Positions 43,412 to 52,457 are shown, counted from the first letter of the stretch. The stretch: 64,000 nt of DNA from Nitrospira sp. (GCA_022842445.1 JALHPO010000003.1:1-64000); one strand, 5' to 3'. The notes: generated by a model not told the origin, from the letters alone. Program-made: numbers and translations.

Positions 43412-43538
43412 ATGTCACCTTTCACGTCCCCTCACCCCTTACGATCGGCTCGTCATTCGGTTTGGACACGTCAATCGGTTCGGATGCGTCATTCACTCTG
43501 AGCTACTCGCCACTCACTACTCGCCATTCCCGTCCCCT
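43401..43538. repeat. Heptamer-period tracts over the glycosyltransferase start
   Basis: 43401-43443 reads as 7-mers of the kind CACGTTT CACATGT CACCTTT CACGTCC CCTCACC CCTTACG and covers the start codon and ribosome site of the glycosyltransferase. A second tract, 43502-43538, reads CTACTCG CCACTCA CTACTCG CCATTCC CGTCCCC. Between them are 18-bp direct repeats (GTCATTCGGTTTGGACAC / GTCAATCGGTTCGGATGC). Confidence 0.7.
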
Positions 43539-44262
43539 ATGCCATGCCTCCATTCACCCCGATTACCTGTCCCGTAATGTATCCGGCCTGCTCTGACAGC
43601 AAAAACGAGACCAGCGCCGCCACTTCTTCCGGAGTGCCGGCACGTTTCATCGGCACCATCGCTTCAACCTGCTCCGGCTTGAACGCATTCCTGGTGGAGG
43701 GTGATTCGATCAGGCCGGGCGCCACCACATTGACCGTGATGCCGCGTGACGCCAATTCGATCGCCAGCGACTTGCTCGCCCCATGCAGCCCGGCCTTGGC
43801 CGCGGCATAGTTCGTCTGGCCGCGGTTGCCAACCACGCCGGCTAAGGATGAGAGTGAAACGATCCGCCCCCAGCGCGTGCCGATCATCGGCAGTAACAGC
43901 GGTTGCGTGACATTGAAAAACCCGTTGAGCGAAAGATCGATGACCCTGCTCCACTGCTCGCCGGTCATTCCGGCCATCGGCGCATCCTCATGCAAACCGG
44001 CATTGTTGACCACAATTTGAATCGGCCCATCCTTCAACAGTGTGTCGAGCGTCCGGCGTGTCGCACCCGCGTCCGTGATGTCGAAGGACACGCTCGCCGC
44101 AGTCCCGCCATGAGCCATGATCTTCTCGGCCGTCCGTTGAGCCGACTCGACATGCCGGTACGCATGCAGGATCACGGCATGTCCGTCGGCGGCCAGCCGT
44201 TCGGCAATCGCGGAGCCGATGACGCCGCTTCCTCCTGTGACCAGTGCGCGTCTCTGCGTCAT
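43537..44262 (-). CDS. 3-oxoacyl-ACP reductase, FabG-like (polyene ketoreductase)
   Basis: 241 residues, SDR fold: RALVTGGSGVIGSAIAERL (NADP loop), NNAGLHED, catalytic Ser in IVSLSSLAG and YAAAK (Tyr/Lys). The C-terminus VSFLLSEQAGYITGQVIGVNGGMA is that of FabG. In aryl-polyene synthesis the ketoreductase (ApeQ in the E. coli/Xenorhabdus nomenclature) reduces the beta-keto group after each elongation. It overlaps the hotdog dehydratase gene upstream by 4 bases (ATGA). Housekeeping FabG could look the same, but the linkage argues for a pathway enzyme. Confidence 0.88.
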   Translation of the reverse strand: MTQRRALVTGGSGVIGSAIAERLAADGHAVILHAYRHVESAQRTAEKIMAHGGTAASVSFDITDAGATRRTLDTLLKDGPIQIVVNNAGLHEDAPMAGMTGEQWSRVIDLSLNGFFNVTQPLLLPMIGTRWGRIVSLSSLAGVVGNRGQTNYAAAKAGLHGASKSLAIELASRGITVNVVAPGLIESPSTRNAFKPEQVEAMVPMKRAGTPEEVAALVSFLLSEQAGYITGQVIGVNGGMA

Positions 44263-44702
44263 ACCGGCGCCCGTTTCAAAAAAATCGAGGCCTGCCCGCT
44301 TATCACTTCACGGCCTCCGGATGAAATAGCGAATCGATACAGAAAACAGTCGTCTCCCATGAACAGGCGCGTCGCATCGATCGTCAGTTCATCGGGACAG
44401 TCATCGAGCCGGTCGATGCCGAACACCACATCACGCACACTTCCGACATAGCCGATCGACCCGTCCGACGACATCCCTCCATTGAGCAACCCCACATGGA
44501 CTCCCATCGCTTGAGCGGCATATTCGATTCCCGCGACGGCATCCAGGCATGCGCCCCGGCGAAGCGGATTTCCCGGATCATGATGGGTCTGCGTATGGCA
44601 GCGAATCGACGACTCGTCCCACGATGCCGCCCGGTCGAGCAGCCGCATGGACCCCGCATGGGGAAGAAAGGCGGTCAGGTCGTCTTTGGTCAAATACGGC
44701 AT
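44259..44702 (-). CDS. Hotdog-fold 3-hydroxyacyl-ACP dehydratase, ApeP-like
   Basis: 147 residues. Opening LTAFLPHAGSMRLLDRAASWDE with the His of the active site (H15), then NPLRRGACLDAVAGIEYAAQAM with the Asp/Glu region and YVGSVRDVVFGI. This pattern, a FabZ-like hotdog with HAGSM, is what is called ApeP in aryl-polyene loci, where it pairs with the smaller ApeI-type dehydratase. The overlap with the ketosynthase-like gene (13 bp) and with FabG (4 bp) shows strict coupling. It would remove water to give the double bonds of the polyene. Confidence 0.85.
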   Translation of the reverse strand: MPYLTKDDLTAFLPHAGSMRLLDRAASWDESSIRCHTQTHHDPGNPLRRGACLDAVAGIEYAAQAMGVHVGLLNGGMSSDGSIGYVGSVRDVVFGIDRLDDCPDELTIDATRLFMGDDCFLYRFAISSGGREVISGQASIFLKRAPV

Positions 44703-45490
44703 GGCTCAAGATTCACAATCAGCTGCTGGCTGTCCGACAAGCGGAACCCGACGGTTCGCCCGCCACCGGCAGCGACGGCACTCAGGAGAAGCAGCGAGCG
44801 GGCGGCAGGATTGTCTTGCCGAACCTGTTCTAATTCGGGATCTTCAAGACCGGCAGTTTCGCCTGTATGCGCTGCTTCGAGATGCACCCGCATGACGGGA
44901 GAGGAGCCGTCCGAGTGAGGTGTCAGCACAAGCGCCACGGCAAATCCCTCGGTAATAGGACGAGCCTGGCTGAGCGGCTCCGGCACGACCAGATCGTAAG
45001 CCACCAGCAACACCGGCTGCTGCTCCACACACATGACTGTCGCCGCTTCCAGCAGACCGGCTGCAAAGGAATCGTCGTAGCAGGACAGCGCCGTCGAGGA
45101 CTGTTGCCCGGCCGTCGCAATGCCCCAATAGCCGGCGGCTGTATTATGCACCGATTGATGAAACAGCGTCGGGGAAATCATCCGATCCGGCAAACAGAGG
45201 GCACGACAGAGTTTGTCGAACACGCCCATTTCACCACCCGAGGAGGCAAACACCGTCGGCACCTCACGAGGGTCCAGGCCCGATCGGCCGATGGCTTCTT
45301 GCGCAACCTGCATGGCCCACCGGACACAGTCGCTGCTCCGTCGCCGTTCATTCGGAGGCAGCAGTTCCGCTTCCGGATCGGGCACGGCTCCCGGTCGATA
45401 GGGGCGAATCCCGGCGAGCACGTCTCGGGCGGCATCCCAACCAACGAGGCCCGAAGCCAAAAGACCGATGCCGCCGATCGAGACCTTCAT
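44690..45490 (-). CDS. Beta-ketoacyl synthase-like chain-length factor (ApeC-like)
   Basis: 266 residues, only the N-terminal thiolase-fold half and part of the second half. The ketosynthase nucleophile elbow reads SSTALSCYDDSFAAGL (131-146); the catalytic Cys position is not followed by the usual STACSS context, and the two His of the triad are not seen, so it is probably non-catalytic. FHQSVHNTAAGYWGIAT (110-126) is a family landmark of the short 'KS N-terminal-like' proteins of aryl-polyene loci. It should dimerize with the ketosynthase next to it (ATGA overlap), as chain-length factors do. Confidence 0.85.
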   Translation of the reverse strand: MKVSIGGIGLLASGLVGWDAARDVLAGIRPYRPGAVPDPEAELLPPNERRRSSDCVRWAMQVAQEAIGRSGLDPREVPTVFASSGGEMGVFDKLCRALCLPDRMISPTLFHQSVHNTAAGYWGIATAGQQSSTALSCYDDSFAAGLLEAATVMCVEQQPVLLVAYDLVVPEPLSQARPITEGFAVALVLTPHSDGSSPVMRVHLEAAHTGETAGLEDPELEQVRQDNPAARSLLLLSAVAAGGGRTVGFRLSDSQQLIVNLEPCRI

Positions 45491-46704
45491 GGCAATTTTC
45501 CTAGGACCAAGCTGCAGTTATTTCCCCCGAACCCGAAGATGTTACTCACCGCGAAAGAAATCGAGCCGGTCTGGTTCTCGCGAAGAATCCTACTCTTCAA
45601 CGAAGGGTCCACTCGCCGGCAATTGAGCGTCCCGGGCATCAGCCCCTGGGCAAGACAGAGGGCGGAAATGACCGCTTCCGTGATACCGGCAGCGCCCAAC
45701 GTATGCCCGGTCCAGCCTTTGGTTGAACTGCATGCAGGCCGAGCCCCGAAAATACTATAGACAGCCTTGTCCTCGACCGAGTCGTTCGCCCTCGTTGCCG
45801 TCCCGTGCAAGTTGATATACTCAATATCCTCAGCACGAAGCGACGCCCGAGCCAAGGAGTCTCGAATCGCGCGAACCGCCCCCGCCCCTTCGGGGTGCGG
45901 ATGCGACATATGATAGCCGTCCGCGCTCTCACCATAGCCGAGAAGGGCGACGGTTCCTCGTCCACCAACTCGTTCGCCGAACTCCAGTAATGCATAGCCG
46001 GCCGCCTCACCCAACGACAATCCGTCCCGATCCTCGTCGCAAGGTCTGCACGGATCCGCCGACAACAGTTGCAGCGCGGAAAATCCATACAACGTCGTGA
46101 GACAAAGGCTATCCACTCCGCCGACCACGGCGGCATCGCACAGACCGGCCTGCATCAACCGGGCAGCGGTGGCAAAGACTTTCGCGCTCGAAGAACAGGC
46201 GGTCGAAATCACCATGGCCGGCCCCTGCAATCCAAGACAGGTCCTCACGAAATGCCCCAGAGAAAACATGTTATGCGTATATCGATACCGCGGCGTGTAC
46301 CAGTCCGGAAGCCGATCGGTGGAAGGATCGCGCTCGCGGTAGGCATGTTCGGTTTCTAGAATCCCGGACGTGCTGGTGCCCATCACCACGGCGATCCGAT
46401 GGGCGCCGTATCGCTGTTTCGCCTCCGCCGCCGCCACCATGAAACCGTCCTGCTGAAGACCGAGCCAGGCCAGCCGGTTGTTGCGGCAGTCGAAGGCCCG
46501 CAGTTCGTCATCGAGTGAAAAATCCTCGAGGCCGGCTACTCGCCCGATCGATGTTTTCAACGTCACATCTTCGAAGTCGCACGGCTTTAACCCGGATCGC
46601 CGCTCCTGGAGAGCCTGAAGAGCGGGGCCAACCCCTCGGCCGTTCGCCGTCACGAGGGTATAGGCGGACAAGGCCAGCGGGGTCATCGGTTTTGGATCAG
46701 GCAT
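45487..46704 (-). CDS. Beta-ketoacyl-ACP synthase (ApeO/FabF-like)
   Basis: 405 residues, full KS: nucleophile Cys170 in VISTACSSSAKVFATAARL, His in YINLHGTATRANDSVED and second His in KGWTGHTLGAAGITEAVI. N-terminus ALSAYTLVTANGRGVGPALQALQERRSGL is shared with aryl-polyene KS of the ApeO type. It would carry out malonyl-ACP condensation on an aryl starter. It is flanked by the chain-length-factor-like gene and by the MMPL exporter with an 8-base overlap. Only one full KS is present, whereas E. coli-type loci have two. Confidence 0.92.
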   Translation of the reverse strand: MPDPKPMTPLALSAYTLVTANGRGVGPALQALQERRSGLKPCDFEDVTLKTSIGRVAGLEDFSLDDELRAFDCRNNRLAWLGLQQDGFMVAAAEAKQRYGAHRIAVVMGTSTSGILETEHAYRERDPSTDRLPDWYTPRYRYTHNMFSLGHFVRTCLGLQGPAMVISTACSSSAKVFATAARLMQAGLCDAAVVGGVDSLCLTTLYGFSALQLLSADPCRPCDEDRDGLSLGEAAGYALLEFGERVGGRGTVALLGYGESADGYHMSHPHPEGAGAVRAIRDSLARASLRAEDIEYINLHGTATRANDSVEDKAVYSIFGARPACSSTKGWTGHTLGAAGITEAVISALCLAQGLMPGTLNCRRVDPSLKSRILRENQTGSISFAVSNIFGFGGNNCSLVLGKLP

Positions 46705-49015
46705 CAGTCGCCTCCCGCTGGGCCATCAACCCTGAAAAGAGCAGACAGCAAAACGATCCGCAGGCTGCGGTCAATCCAATCGCATGGAGCACGGGGATCT
46801 TCGAGAAGGCCAACAGGCCGAACACGAGAATTGTCGTCGTGCTACAGACCAGTAGACCGAAAACGGTCTTGGTTCGCTCGATTTCAGTCCCCTCCTGTCG
46901 ATTGAAGAACAGAGAATAATCGAGCCCCAACCCGATCACAAGCAGAAAGGTTGCCACATGGAATAACGAGAGTGACTCACCCGATCCTTTCACAATCGCA
47001 GCCACAACGATCACCGCGCAGCCGATCGGAGCAAGTACCGGCCCGAGCCGCGTGATCGATCCCAGTCCGACCACCAGCGAAACCGCAATGGCCACTGTCC
47101 CCCACCCCACTAATTGCGTCATCCGATTGCGATAGGCCCGCATCAGCCGGTTCGATTCTTCCTTCAGGTCCACATAACTCACCGAGGTGTCTCCCCAGCT
47201 TGCCGCTGCCGTCGCAAGCTGGGTCCGATCAAGGACTCCACGGAGCGGAACAATCGCCAGCCATTCATCCTGATGGGAGAAGAGTAACGAATCCAACTTC
47301 ATCCCCAATGCCGTTCCCTTGAAGGTTTCTCGATCCACCGGCAGCTGCCTCCGTGCGTCATCGACCGCCGTCACGAATGGAGCGAACAGCCCGGGCATAA
47401 ACGGCAGCCCCTTCTGCGCTGCATCGAGGTTCCTTTCAAGCACGTCCCGATCAGGCAAAGCCTTCAGCCGTTCCTGCTGCACATGCTGGCTGGGCAGATA
47501 GCGTGAGACAATGTCGTAGCCAGACAACACGCGACCTTCTCGCAGTTGCTCCAGCCTCGGCATCATGGCTTCTGCCTTCATCAAGAGAGCCTCGACGCTC
47601 GTCCCCTCGACGACGAATAGATCCCGCACATCCGGCGCACCCAGTTCCTGTCGTAACTGTTGATCCAGCTCTTTCTTGCCCGCCGAAAGGGGGCTCAGAC
47701 TCTCCAGATCTTCCTGCCAGAGCGGCGTATCAGACCATATCAGCACTATTGTCGCAAGAATGACGGCGACCGGCACCACAAACTTCGCTTTCGGCAAGCT
47801 CCCCACCAAACGCCCCAGGTCGGACCTGATTTCCCGAGGGACAAATCCGGCGGGGATACAGACAGGCAGCACCCAACGAGTCACCACCGCCGCCGTTCCC
47901 AGCCCGGCCACCGCAAAGAGCCCCAGTTGCGCCAAGGCAGGAAAGCCGGCAAGCAGCAACGATGAAAATCCGATGGCCGTCGTCACAATCCCCAGCCGCA
48001 TCGTCGGCCAGATCGCACGCATCGTCGTCTGGGCAGACTCCTTCCTGGTCAGATGGCTGAACAAATGGATAGGGTAATCGTCCACGACGCCCAACAACGT
48101 GATGCCGAACCCCAACGTGATGCCATGAACGAATCCAAACCAACTATTCACGGCAACCAGGCCGGCCAGGATTCCGCTGGTCAGCGGAATCAGACTCAAG
48201 ACCATCAGGGTCACCGATCGATAGGTGACGCAGAGAAAGACAACGACCAGCAGGGACGCCGTGACCGAAAGCCACCAAATCTCCTGTTCGATCGTTTGCT
48301 GGATGTCCACCGCAAATACCCCCGGGCCGCTCAGAAGCAACCGGGCCGACGACGAGTCCTTGCGTAACTGTTGAAAGACCGCCCGAATATGCCGCTGAAT
48401 GGCTGCCTGCGGCTCGGCATCGAACCCGGCGGCTTTGGTTTGCACCACGAGCAGGGCCCGCTGGAGATCCGCCGACATCCAGACTTCTCGATGCTTCGTC
48501 GGCGTCTCCCGATCGGACCAGGACTGGAGAATCTCCAGGAACTCTCCCGTGGGATCGGATGGAATATATTCTTTGATGAGGAGACCGAGTGGAGACCGTA
48601 GATCGTCCAGCCGTTTTTCAAGGGCCCCGCGCAGGGAGTCCACCGAAAATGTATCCGCCTGTAACGTGGAACTCAGAAAATACCGCAAGCGAAACAAGAG
48701 CTGCTGCTCATCGGAAGAGAGCCCCTGCGCCCCATTCCCCACAAAATCGATCTGCGCATTTCCTTGCAGCCTCTTGCTCAGGTCCCCGCTGAGCCTGGCT
48801 AATTCATCCGGTTCTGCACCCTCAATCGCCACAAGAATCAACCGGCCGGCCAGGCCAGACCGCACTTGAGTCAGCAACAACCGTTGGGTATTGGTAGTCC
48901 CTTCAGGAAGAAGATCGCTCAGATCGCTATGGATCGATAATTCCGTTGCCGCGAGCCACAGCGCGCCGACGAAGCAGATGCTCCAGATAACAACCGGCCA
49001 CCGGGAGGGTCTCAC
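46697..49015 (-). CDS. MMPL/RND-family exporter of the aryl-polyene locus
   Basis: 772 residues with the MMPL layout: TM1 (about 8-24), large periplasmic loop, TM2-6 (about 225-400; SVTASLLVVVFLCVTYRSVTL and GFGITLLGVVDDYPIHLFSHLT with the Asp pair), a second loop and TM7-12 (from about 630; HVATFLLVIGLGLDYSLFF). It is related to HpnN and to the exporters of pigment loci (XanF position). It would move the lipid-bound polyene across the inner membrane. Overlaps neighbouring genes by 8 and 4 bases. Confidence 0.9.
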   Translation of the reverse strand: MRPSRWPVVIWSICFVGALWLAATELSIHSDLSDLLPEGTTNTQRLLLTQVRSGLAGRLILVAIEGAEPDELARLSGDLSKRLQGNAQIDFVGNGAQGLSSDEQQLLFRLRYFLSSTLQADTFSVDSLRGALEKRLDDLRSPLGLLIKEYIPSDPTGEFLEILQSWSDRETPTKHREVWMSADLQRALLVVQTKAAGFDAEPQAAIQRHIRAVFQQLRKDSSSARLLLSGPGVFAVDIQQTIEQEIWWLSVTASLLVVVFLCVTYRSVTLMVLSLIPLTSGILAGLVAVNSWFGFVHGITLGFGITLLGVVDDYPIHLFSHLTRKESAQTTMRAIWPTMRLGIVTTAIGFSSLLLAGFPALAQLGLFAVAGLGTAAVVTRWVLPVCIPAGFVPREIRSDLGRLVGSLPKAKFVVPVAVILATIVLIWSDTPLWQEDLESLSPLSAGKKELDQQLRQELGAPDVRDLFVVEGTSVEALLMKAEAMMPRLEQLREGRVLSGYDIVSRYLPSQHVQQERLKALPDRDVLERNLDAAQKGLPFMPGLFAPFVTAVDDARRQLPVDRETFKGTALGMKLDSLLFSHQDEWLAIVPLRGVLDRTQLATAAASWGDTSVSYVDLKEESNRLMRAYRNRMTQLVGWGTVAIAVSLVVGLGSITRLGPVLAPIGCAVIVVAAIVKGSGESLSLFHVATFLLVIGLGLDYSLFFNRQEGTEIERTKTVFGLLVCSTTTILVFGLLAFSKIPVLHAIGLTAACGSFCCLLFSGLMAQREATDA

Positions 49016-49641
49016 TTGGCCGCCCCTCGGCGAAGCGTCATCACCGACCGGTCGCCGTCCGCGGCATGGATGACGATGGAGCTGATCCTCCCCCCGGAGC
49101 CTGAGAATACGATGTCTTCAACCATCGATCGCCCTGCCGGATCACGAGGGTGCAACCGCAACGTCCACTGCTCCCGATTGCCATCGAGCGCCGTCTCGTA
49201 CATCTGTTTCAACTGCGCCGCATCGCCGGTAAAACCGGCCCGAAACGCCTCGACGAACCCGCGCAAGCCCGGATAGTCTCCCAGAGAAATACTTTTTTTT
49301 ACACGCTTTCGTTCGCTCTCGACAGTCACGAGGTCTCCCTCGACGACATAGCGTTCGTGGTAGGGTTCCAGCACTTCTTTTTCCAGTCGAGACGGAGGGG
49401 TGAAGCGCAATATGCCGCGCACAATGAGCGGCGCACTCAGCAACGACGAATGCGTCGCCTCTTCGAAGGGCACCGCAGGTTCCCGCTCTTCCTTCAGCGA
49501 CGCCACAACCTGCTCGACCGTCCAGGCGCCGGTCACGTCATCGCCGCGAGAGGAGGCGTGCGCTGGAGCGGCTAGAGTTCCCAGCAGCAGCAGACTGCCA
49601 AACAAAAAGAACGGGCTAATTCGAACGATCCCACACATCAT
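49012..49641 (-). CDS. LolA-like outer-membrane lipoprotein carrier
   Basis: 209 residues starting at one of two ATG codons (49641/49638) within the end of the acyltransferase gene; the frame is open to 49698. Signal peptide FFLFGSLLLLGTLAAPAHA, then a LolA/LolB-like barrel (AWTVEQVVASLKEEREPAVPF, APLIVRGILRFTPPSRLEKEV, YVVEGDLVTVES). In aryl-polyene loci a LolA-like protein sits beside the exporter and is thought to carry the product through the periplasm. Its stop overlaps the exporter start (ATGA). Confidence 0.87.
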   Translation of the reverse strand: MMCGIVRISPFFLFGSLLLLGTLAAPAHASSRGDDVTGAWTVEQVVASLKEEREPAVPFEEATHSSLLSAPLIVRGILRFTPPSRLEKEVLEPYHERYVVEGDLVTVESERKRVKKSISLGDYPGLRGFVEAFRAGFTGDAAQLKQMYETALDGNREQWTLRLHPRDPAGRSMVEDIVFSGSGGRISSIVIHAADGDRSVMTLRRGAAK

Positions 49642-50512
49642 AGAAGTTGAACCAATTGTCCGGCGCAAGGCGGCAGACATCCTCGAGACGGCCGGCAAAT
49701 CGTTGCACTTCCTGCGTCAAATCGATATCCCGGCGGTCATGCGGCACACAAGTTTCGCCGCCAAATGACTCAAGACGCACGTCATAGCGATTCCCTCCCC
49801 GATAAAGCCCGAAAAACAGCACCACCGGCGCCTGAACCACATGCGCCATACGGATCGGCCCGGTCGGGAATCTGGCCTCACTGCCGAAAAACGAACAGGC
49901 GATGGCCTGATCCTGCGGCGTCACACGATCACCCATCGCACCGACGATCCCGCCCCGCTCGAGACATTCCTTCACTTGCAGGAGTGCGTGAATCCCGCCC
50001 GTCTGAATCACCGTGCCGGCCATCATGGGGTTCAATGTCTGGGTCAGCCCGCGAATCAACGGAGCATTCTGCTCATCCATGAGGATTCGGATGTCGAGCT
50101 GCCGCCCGAGGAGACCCATCGCCCGGACCGCCTCGAAACTTCCGAGATGCGCGCCTAATAGCACACAGCCCCGTCCCTTGGCCAGCTCCCGATCCAGCAC
50201 ATCCAGGCCATGGAACCGGATGTCGAAAAGGTCGAACTGTCCGCGGAGAAAATAGACTCGGTCGAGAATCGTGGAGGCGAATGCGTGATAATGGCGGAAC
50301 AGTTCGCCCCATCCGGCAGGCCGGCCAAGGGCCCGCTCACGGAATCGCGCAATGGCCCGGCGGGCAGACCCCGATCCCAGCAAGTAATACACACAAATCG
50401 GATAAAGCAGCGCGCGGGCGGCCGGACGGCCGAGGAATTGCGCTACCCAGGCCATGATCCGAATACCGGCGCGGCTGCCGCGCTCCGATTGTTGTCGCCA
50501 CGCGAGGCTCAC
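49616..50512 (-). CDS. LPLAT-superfamily acyltransferase (HtrB/MsbB-like)
   Basis: 298 residues with an N-terminal membrane anchor (AARALLYPICVYYLLG) and the lysophospholipid acyltransferase domain: GAHLGSFEAVRAMG is the HX4D/E catalytic box, followed by MDEQNAPLIRGL and VGAMGDRVTPQD. In pigment loci the enzyme is thought to join the aryl polyene acyl chain to a lipid carrier. It overlaps the preceding dehydratase gene by 4 bases and the LolA-like gene by 26 bases. Confidence 0.88.
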   Translation of the reverse strand: MSLAWRQQSERGSRAGIRIMAWVAQFLGRPAARALLYPICVYYLLGSGSARRAIARFRERALGRPAGWGELFRHYHAFASTILDRVYFLRGQFDLFDIRFHGLDVLDRELAKGRGCVLLGAHLGSFEAVRAMGLLGRQLDIRILMDEQNAPLIRGLTQTLNPMMAGTVIQTGGIHALLQVKECLERGGIVGAMGDRVTPQDQAIACSFFGSEARFPTGPIRMAHVVQAPVVLFFGLYRGGNRYDVRLESFGGETCVPHDRRDIDLTQEVQRFAGRLEDVCRLAPDNWFNFYDVWDRSN

Positions 50513-50832
50513 GCCCCTTCCATCTGCGCCGCCGTCCCGGATGCCAGCTCAATCATGCCGGACGCGATGAGCCTGGTCCCGACCCGGCAAGAAAACGAGG
50601 CCAGCGCAGCCTCATCCTGATCCACACGAATGGTGACGGCCTCACCGGGCCTCAACGGAGAGGAGAACTTCACCATGGGCAATCCCCTCACCGGCGGCGG
50701 CGCCGCACTGTGACGCAACGTCTCGATCACTTCGCCAAGCAACACCACGCCCGGCACAACCGGGTGTCCGGGAAAATGTCCCGCGAGCGACGGATGATCG
50801 TGGCCGATCGACACCGTTCGTTCATGCGCCAT
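50509..50832 (-). CDS. Small hotdog dehydratase, ApeI/FabA-FabZ-like
   Basis: 107 residues. HFPGHPVVPGVVLLGEVIETL is the core of the beta-hydroxyacyl-ACP dehydratase active site (His in GHFPGHP and Glu further on), and VKFSSPLRPGEAV is the later strand. This short form matches ApeI-type proteins in aryl-polyene loci, where two hotdog dehydratases form a heterodimer; the other (ApeP-like) is at 44.3 kb. It overlaps the AMP ligase gene by 11 bases. Confidence 0.87.
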   Translation of the reverse strand: MAHERTVSIGHDHPSLAGHFPGHPVVPGVVLLGEVIETLRHSAAPPPVRGLPMVKFSSPLRPGEAVTIRVDQDEAALASFSCRVGTRLIASGMIELASGTAAQMEGA

Positions 50833-52186
50833 CGCCTTCCCTCTCCAGCCATTGCCGGGCCAACTCGCTCACGGATTCTCGTGGAAGCTTGCCGGTTGCA
50901 TTCCGTGGCAGACTCGGCACACACACCAACGGACGGGGGATGAATACCGGATCAACATACGCGCGCAGCTTCCGTTGAATCTCTTCGCTGGTTTTGCCGG
51001 GAGCCACGACAAATGCCATGAGCCTCGTGACGAGGCCGGCCCCCTCATCCGGCAAGAAAAAGACTCCATCTTGCACGCCATCGATTTTCAGCAAGAGCTG
51101 GTTCAAGTCGCCGAGGGATATCCGATGGCCGGCGACATTCACCTGATCCGCTTCGCGGCCATGCACGACGAATGTTCCATCCGTATCGACGGTGATGCGA
51201 TCCGGCACAGGCACGGGCGTCGGAAGATACCATGCCTGCACCAGACATGAGGATGCGTTCTGCGCCACCTGCACCCCTTTCAACGGCTGCCACCGGTCGC
51301 CGTCGACTGTACGCCGTTCGGCGATGCTGCCGGCTTCGGCAAACCCGAAGATTTCATGGACTTCGGCTTGAAAATGCTCCTCAGCCTGCTGCGCCAGGTT
51401 GCGGGGCAACGGGGCTGTCGCAGAAAGGATGAGGCCGCCCGGGGGTATGCTTATACTTTCCGACACGCAGGCGCGAAGATGCAGAGGCGTCGTCACGAGC
51501 ATCCATCGGCCCGCCGCATCGGCCAGCACCGCCCTGATATCGGCAGGAAACAGCGGCCGCCCGGCATGCATCGCCAAACCATGCATGATCGGCAGCATCA
51601 CAGACGCCTCCAGCCCGAACATATGCTGATGCGGAACGGTCGCCACCACCGAGAGACGATCCCCTGCCTTGATCCCGAGCCTCGCTCCGGTCGCCTGAGC
51701 CACAGCCGTCAAGGCTCCCCACGTCTTCTTATTCGGCACGGGCCGTCCGGTACTCCCGGAAGTGAATGCAACAGCCACAACTCGATCGGGCGGAATCCGT
51801 GGAATATCCATCGGCCACAGCGCCTGGTCCCCCCTCGGCTGAATCGAGACGGAATCGATTCCCTCGATGGCATCGCCTCGATCCGTCAGAGCATAGCTTC
51901 CGGGAAATTCTCCGGCGATCCGAAGCAGCGTCTCAGACGCCCGGCTTTGTGGAAGCAACGTCACCTGCCGCCGCATAATGGCGGCAGCGAATCCCACGAG
52001 AAACTCATAGCGGTTGGTCGCAAGATTCAGCGCCGTAGACCGATCGGGCAACGACTCCGCCAGGGAAGCCGCGTCGGCCAAAAACCGGCGGACGGTGCGC
52101 GGCCCTTCCTGATCCCAGGCCAGCACATCGTCGACATCGTAGGGGCCGATCAAGGGGGTCTCACGCATGGCCCTACCGACCGTCAC
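50822..52186 (-). CDS. AMP-dependent acyl-CoA/ACP ligase of the polyene locus (ApeH-like)
   Basis: 454 residues. P-loop VAFTSGSTGRPV (140-150), adenine region ILSATAPLPRNLA, EIFGFAEAGSIAERRT, Asp of the ribose site in VHGREADQVNVAGHRIS and the catalytic Lys near NATGKLPRE. It would activate the aryl acid (probably hydroxybenzoate from the chorismatase) and load it on the ACP next to it. It is shorter than standard acyl-CoA ligases (500-550), as usual for this branch. It overlaps the ACP gene by 4 bases. Confidence 0.9.
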   Translation of the reverse strand: MTVGRAMRETPLIGPYDVDDVLAWDQEGPRTVRRFLADAASLAESLPDRSTALNLATNRYEFLVGFAAAIMRRQVTLLPQSRASETLLRIAGEFPGSYALTDRGDAIEGIDSVSIQPRGDQALWPMDIPRIPPDRVVAVAFTSGSTGRPVPNKKTWGALTAVAQATGARLGIKAGDRLSVVATVPHQHMFGLEASVMLPIMHGLAMHAGRPLFPADIRAVLADAAGRWMLVTTPLHLRACVSESISIPPGGLILSATAPLPRNLAQQAEEHFQAEVHEIFGFAEAGSIAERRTVDGDRWQPLKGVQVAQNASSCLVQAWYLPTPVPVPDRITVDTDGTFVVHGREADQVNVAGHRISLGDLNQLLLKIDGVQDGVFFLPDEGAGLVTRLMAFVVAPGKTSEEIQRKLRAYVDPVFIPRPLVCVPSLPRNATGKLPRESVSELARQWLEREGDGA

Positions 52187-52455
52187 TTCGTGCGGTTCTT
52201 CTCAATGGCTGCCGCCAGCGCCCGCAGGGATGAAAAGATCGTTTTGATCTGCGGATCACTCGACTTGAGTTGATACCCGTAAGTTTGTGAAATGGCCAGC
52301 GAGAGTTCCAACGCATCGATCGAGTCGAGCCCCAACCCTTCGCCGAACAACGCGGCCTCCGGTTCAATGACAGCCGGATCGGTCTTCAGCTTGAGCGTCT
52401 GCACAATGAGCCTGGCAAGATCCCGTTCAAACAACGATGCGCCGGACTGCTCCAT
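52183..52455 (-). CDS. Acyl carrier protein
   Basis: 90 residues from ATG at 52455, which is 2 bp after the methyltransferase stop; the frame is open to 52509. Phosphopantetheine attachment Ser45 in GLGLDSIDALELSLAI, with the preceding AALFGEG helix typical of type II ACPs. The C-terminus is Arg/Lys/Glu rich. It would hold the growing polyene. Only one ACP gene is seen here; related loci usually have two. Confidence 0.9.
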   Translation of the reverse strand: MEQSGASLFERDLARLIVQTLKLKTDPAVIEPEAALFGEGLGLDSIDALELSLAISQTYGYQLKSSDPQIKTIFSSLRALAAAIEKNRTK

Positions 52456-52457
52456 AT

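Noticed and set aside
43537..44262. Housekeeping fabG
   Set aside because: It overlaps the hotdog dehydratase gene of the pigment operon, so a pathway reductase is the better call.
49642..49698. Longer start for the LolA-like gene (ATG 49698)
   Set aside because: The extra residues lie inside the acyltransferase gene and would precede the signal peptide, which begins properly at MCGIVRISPFF.
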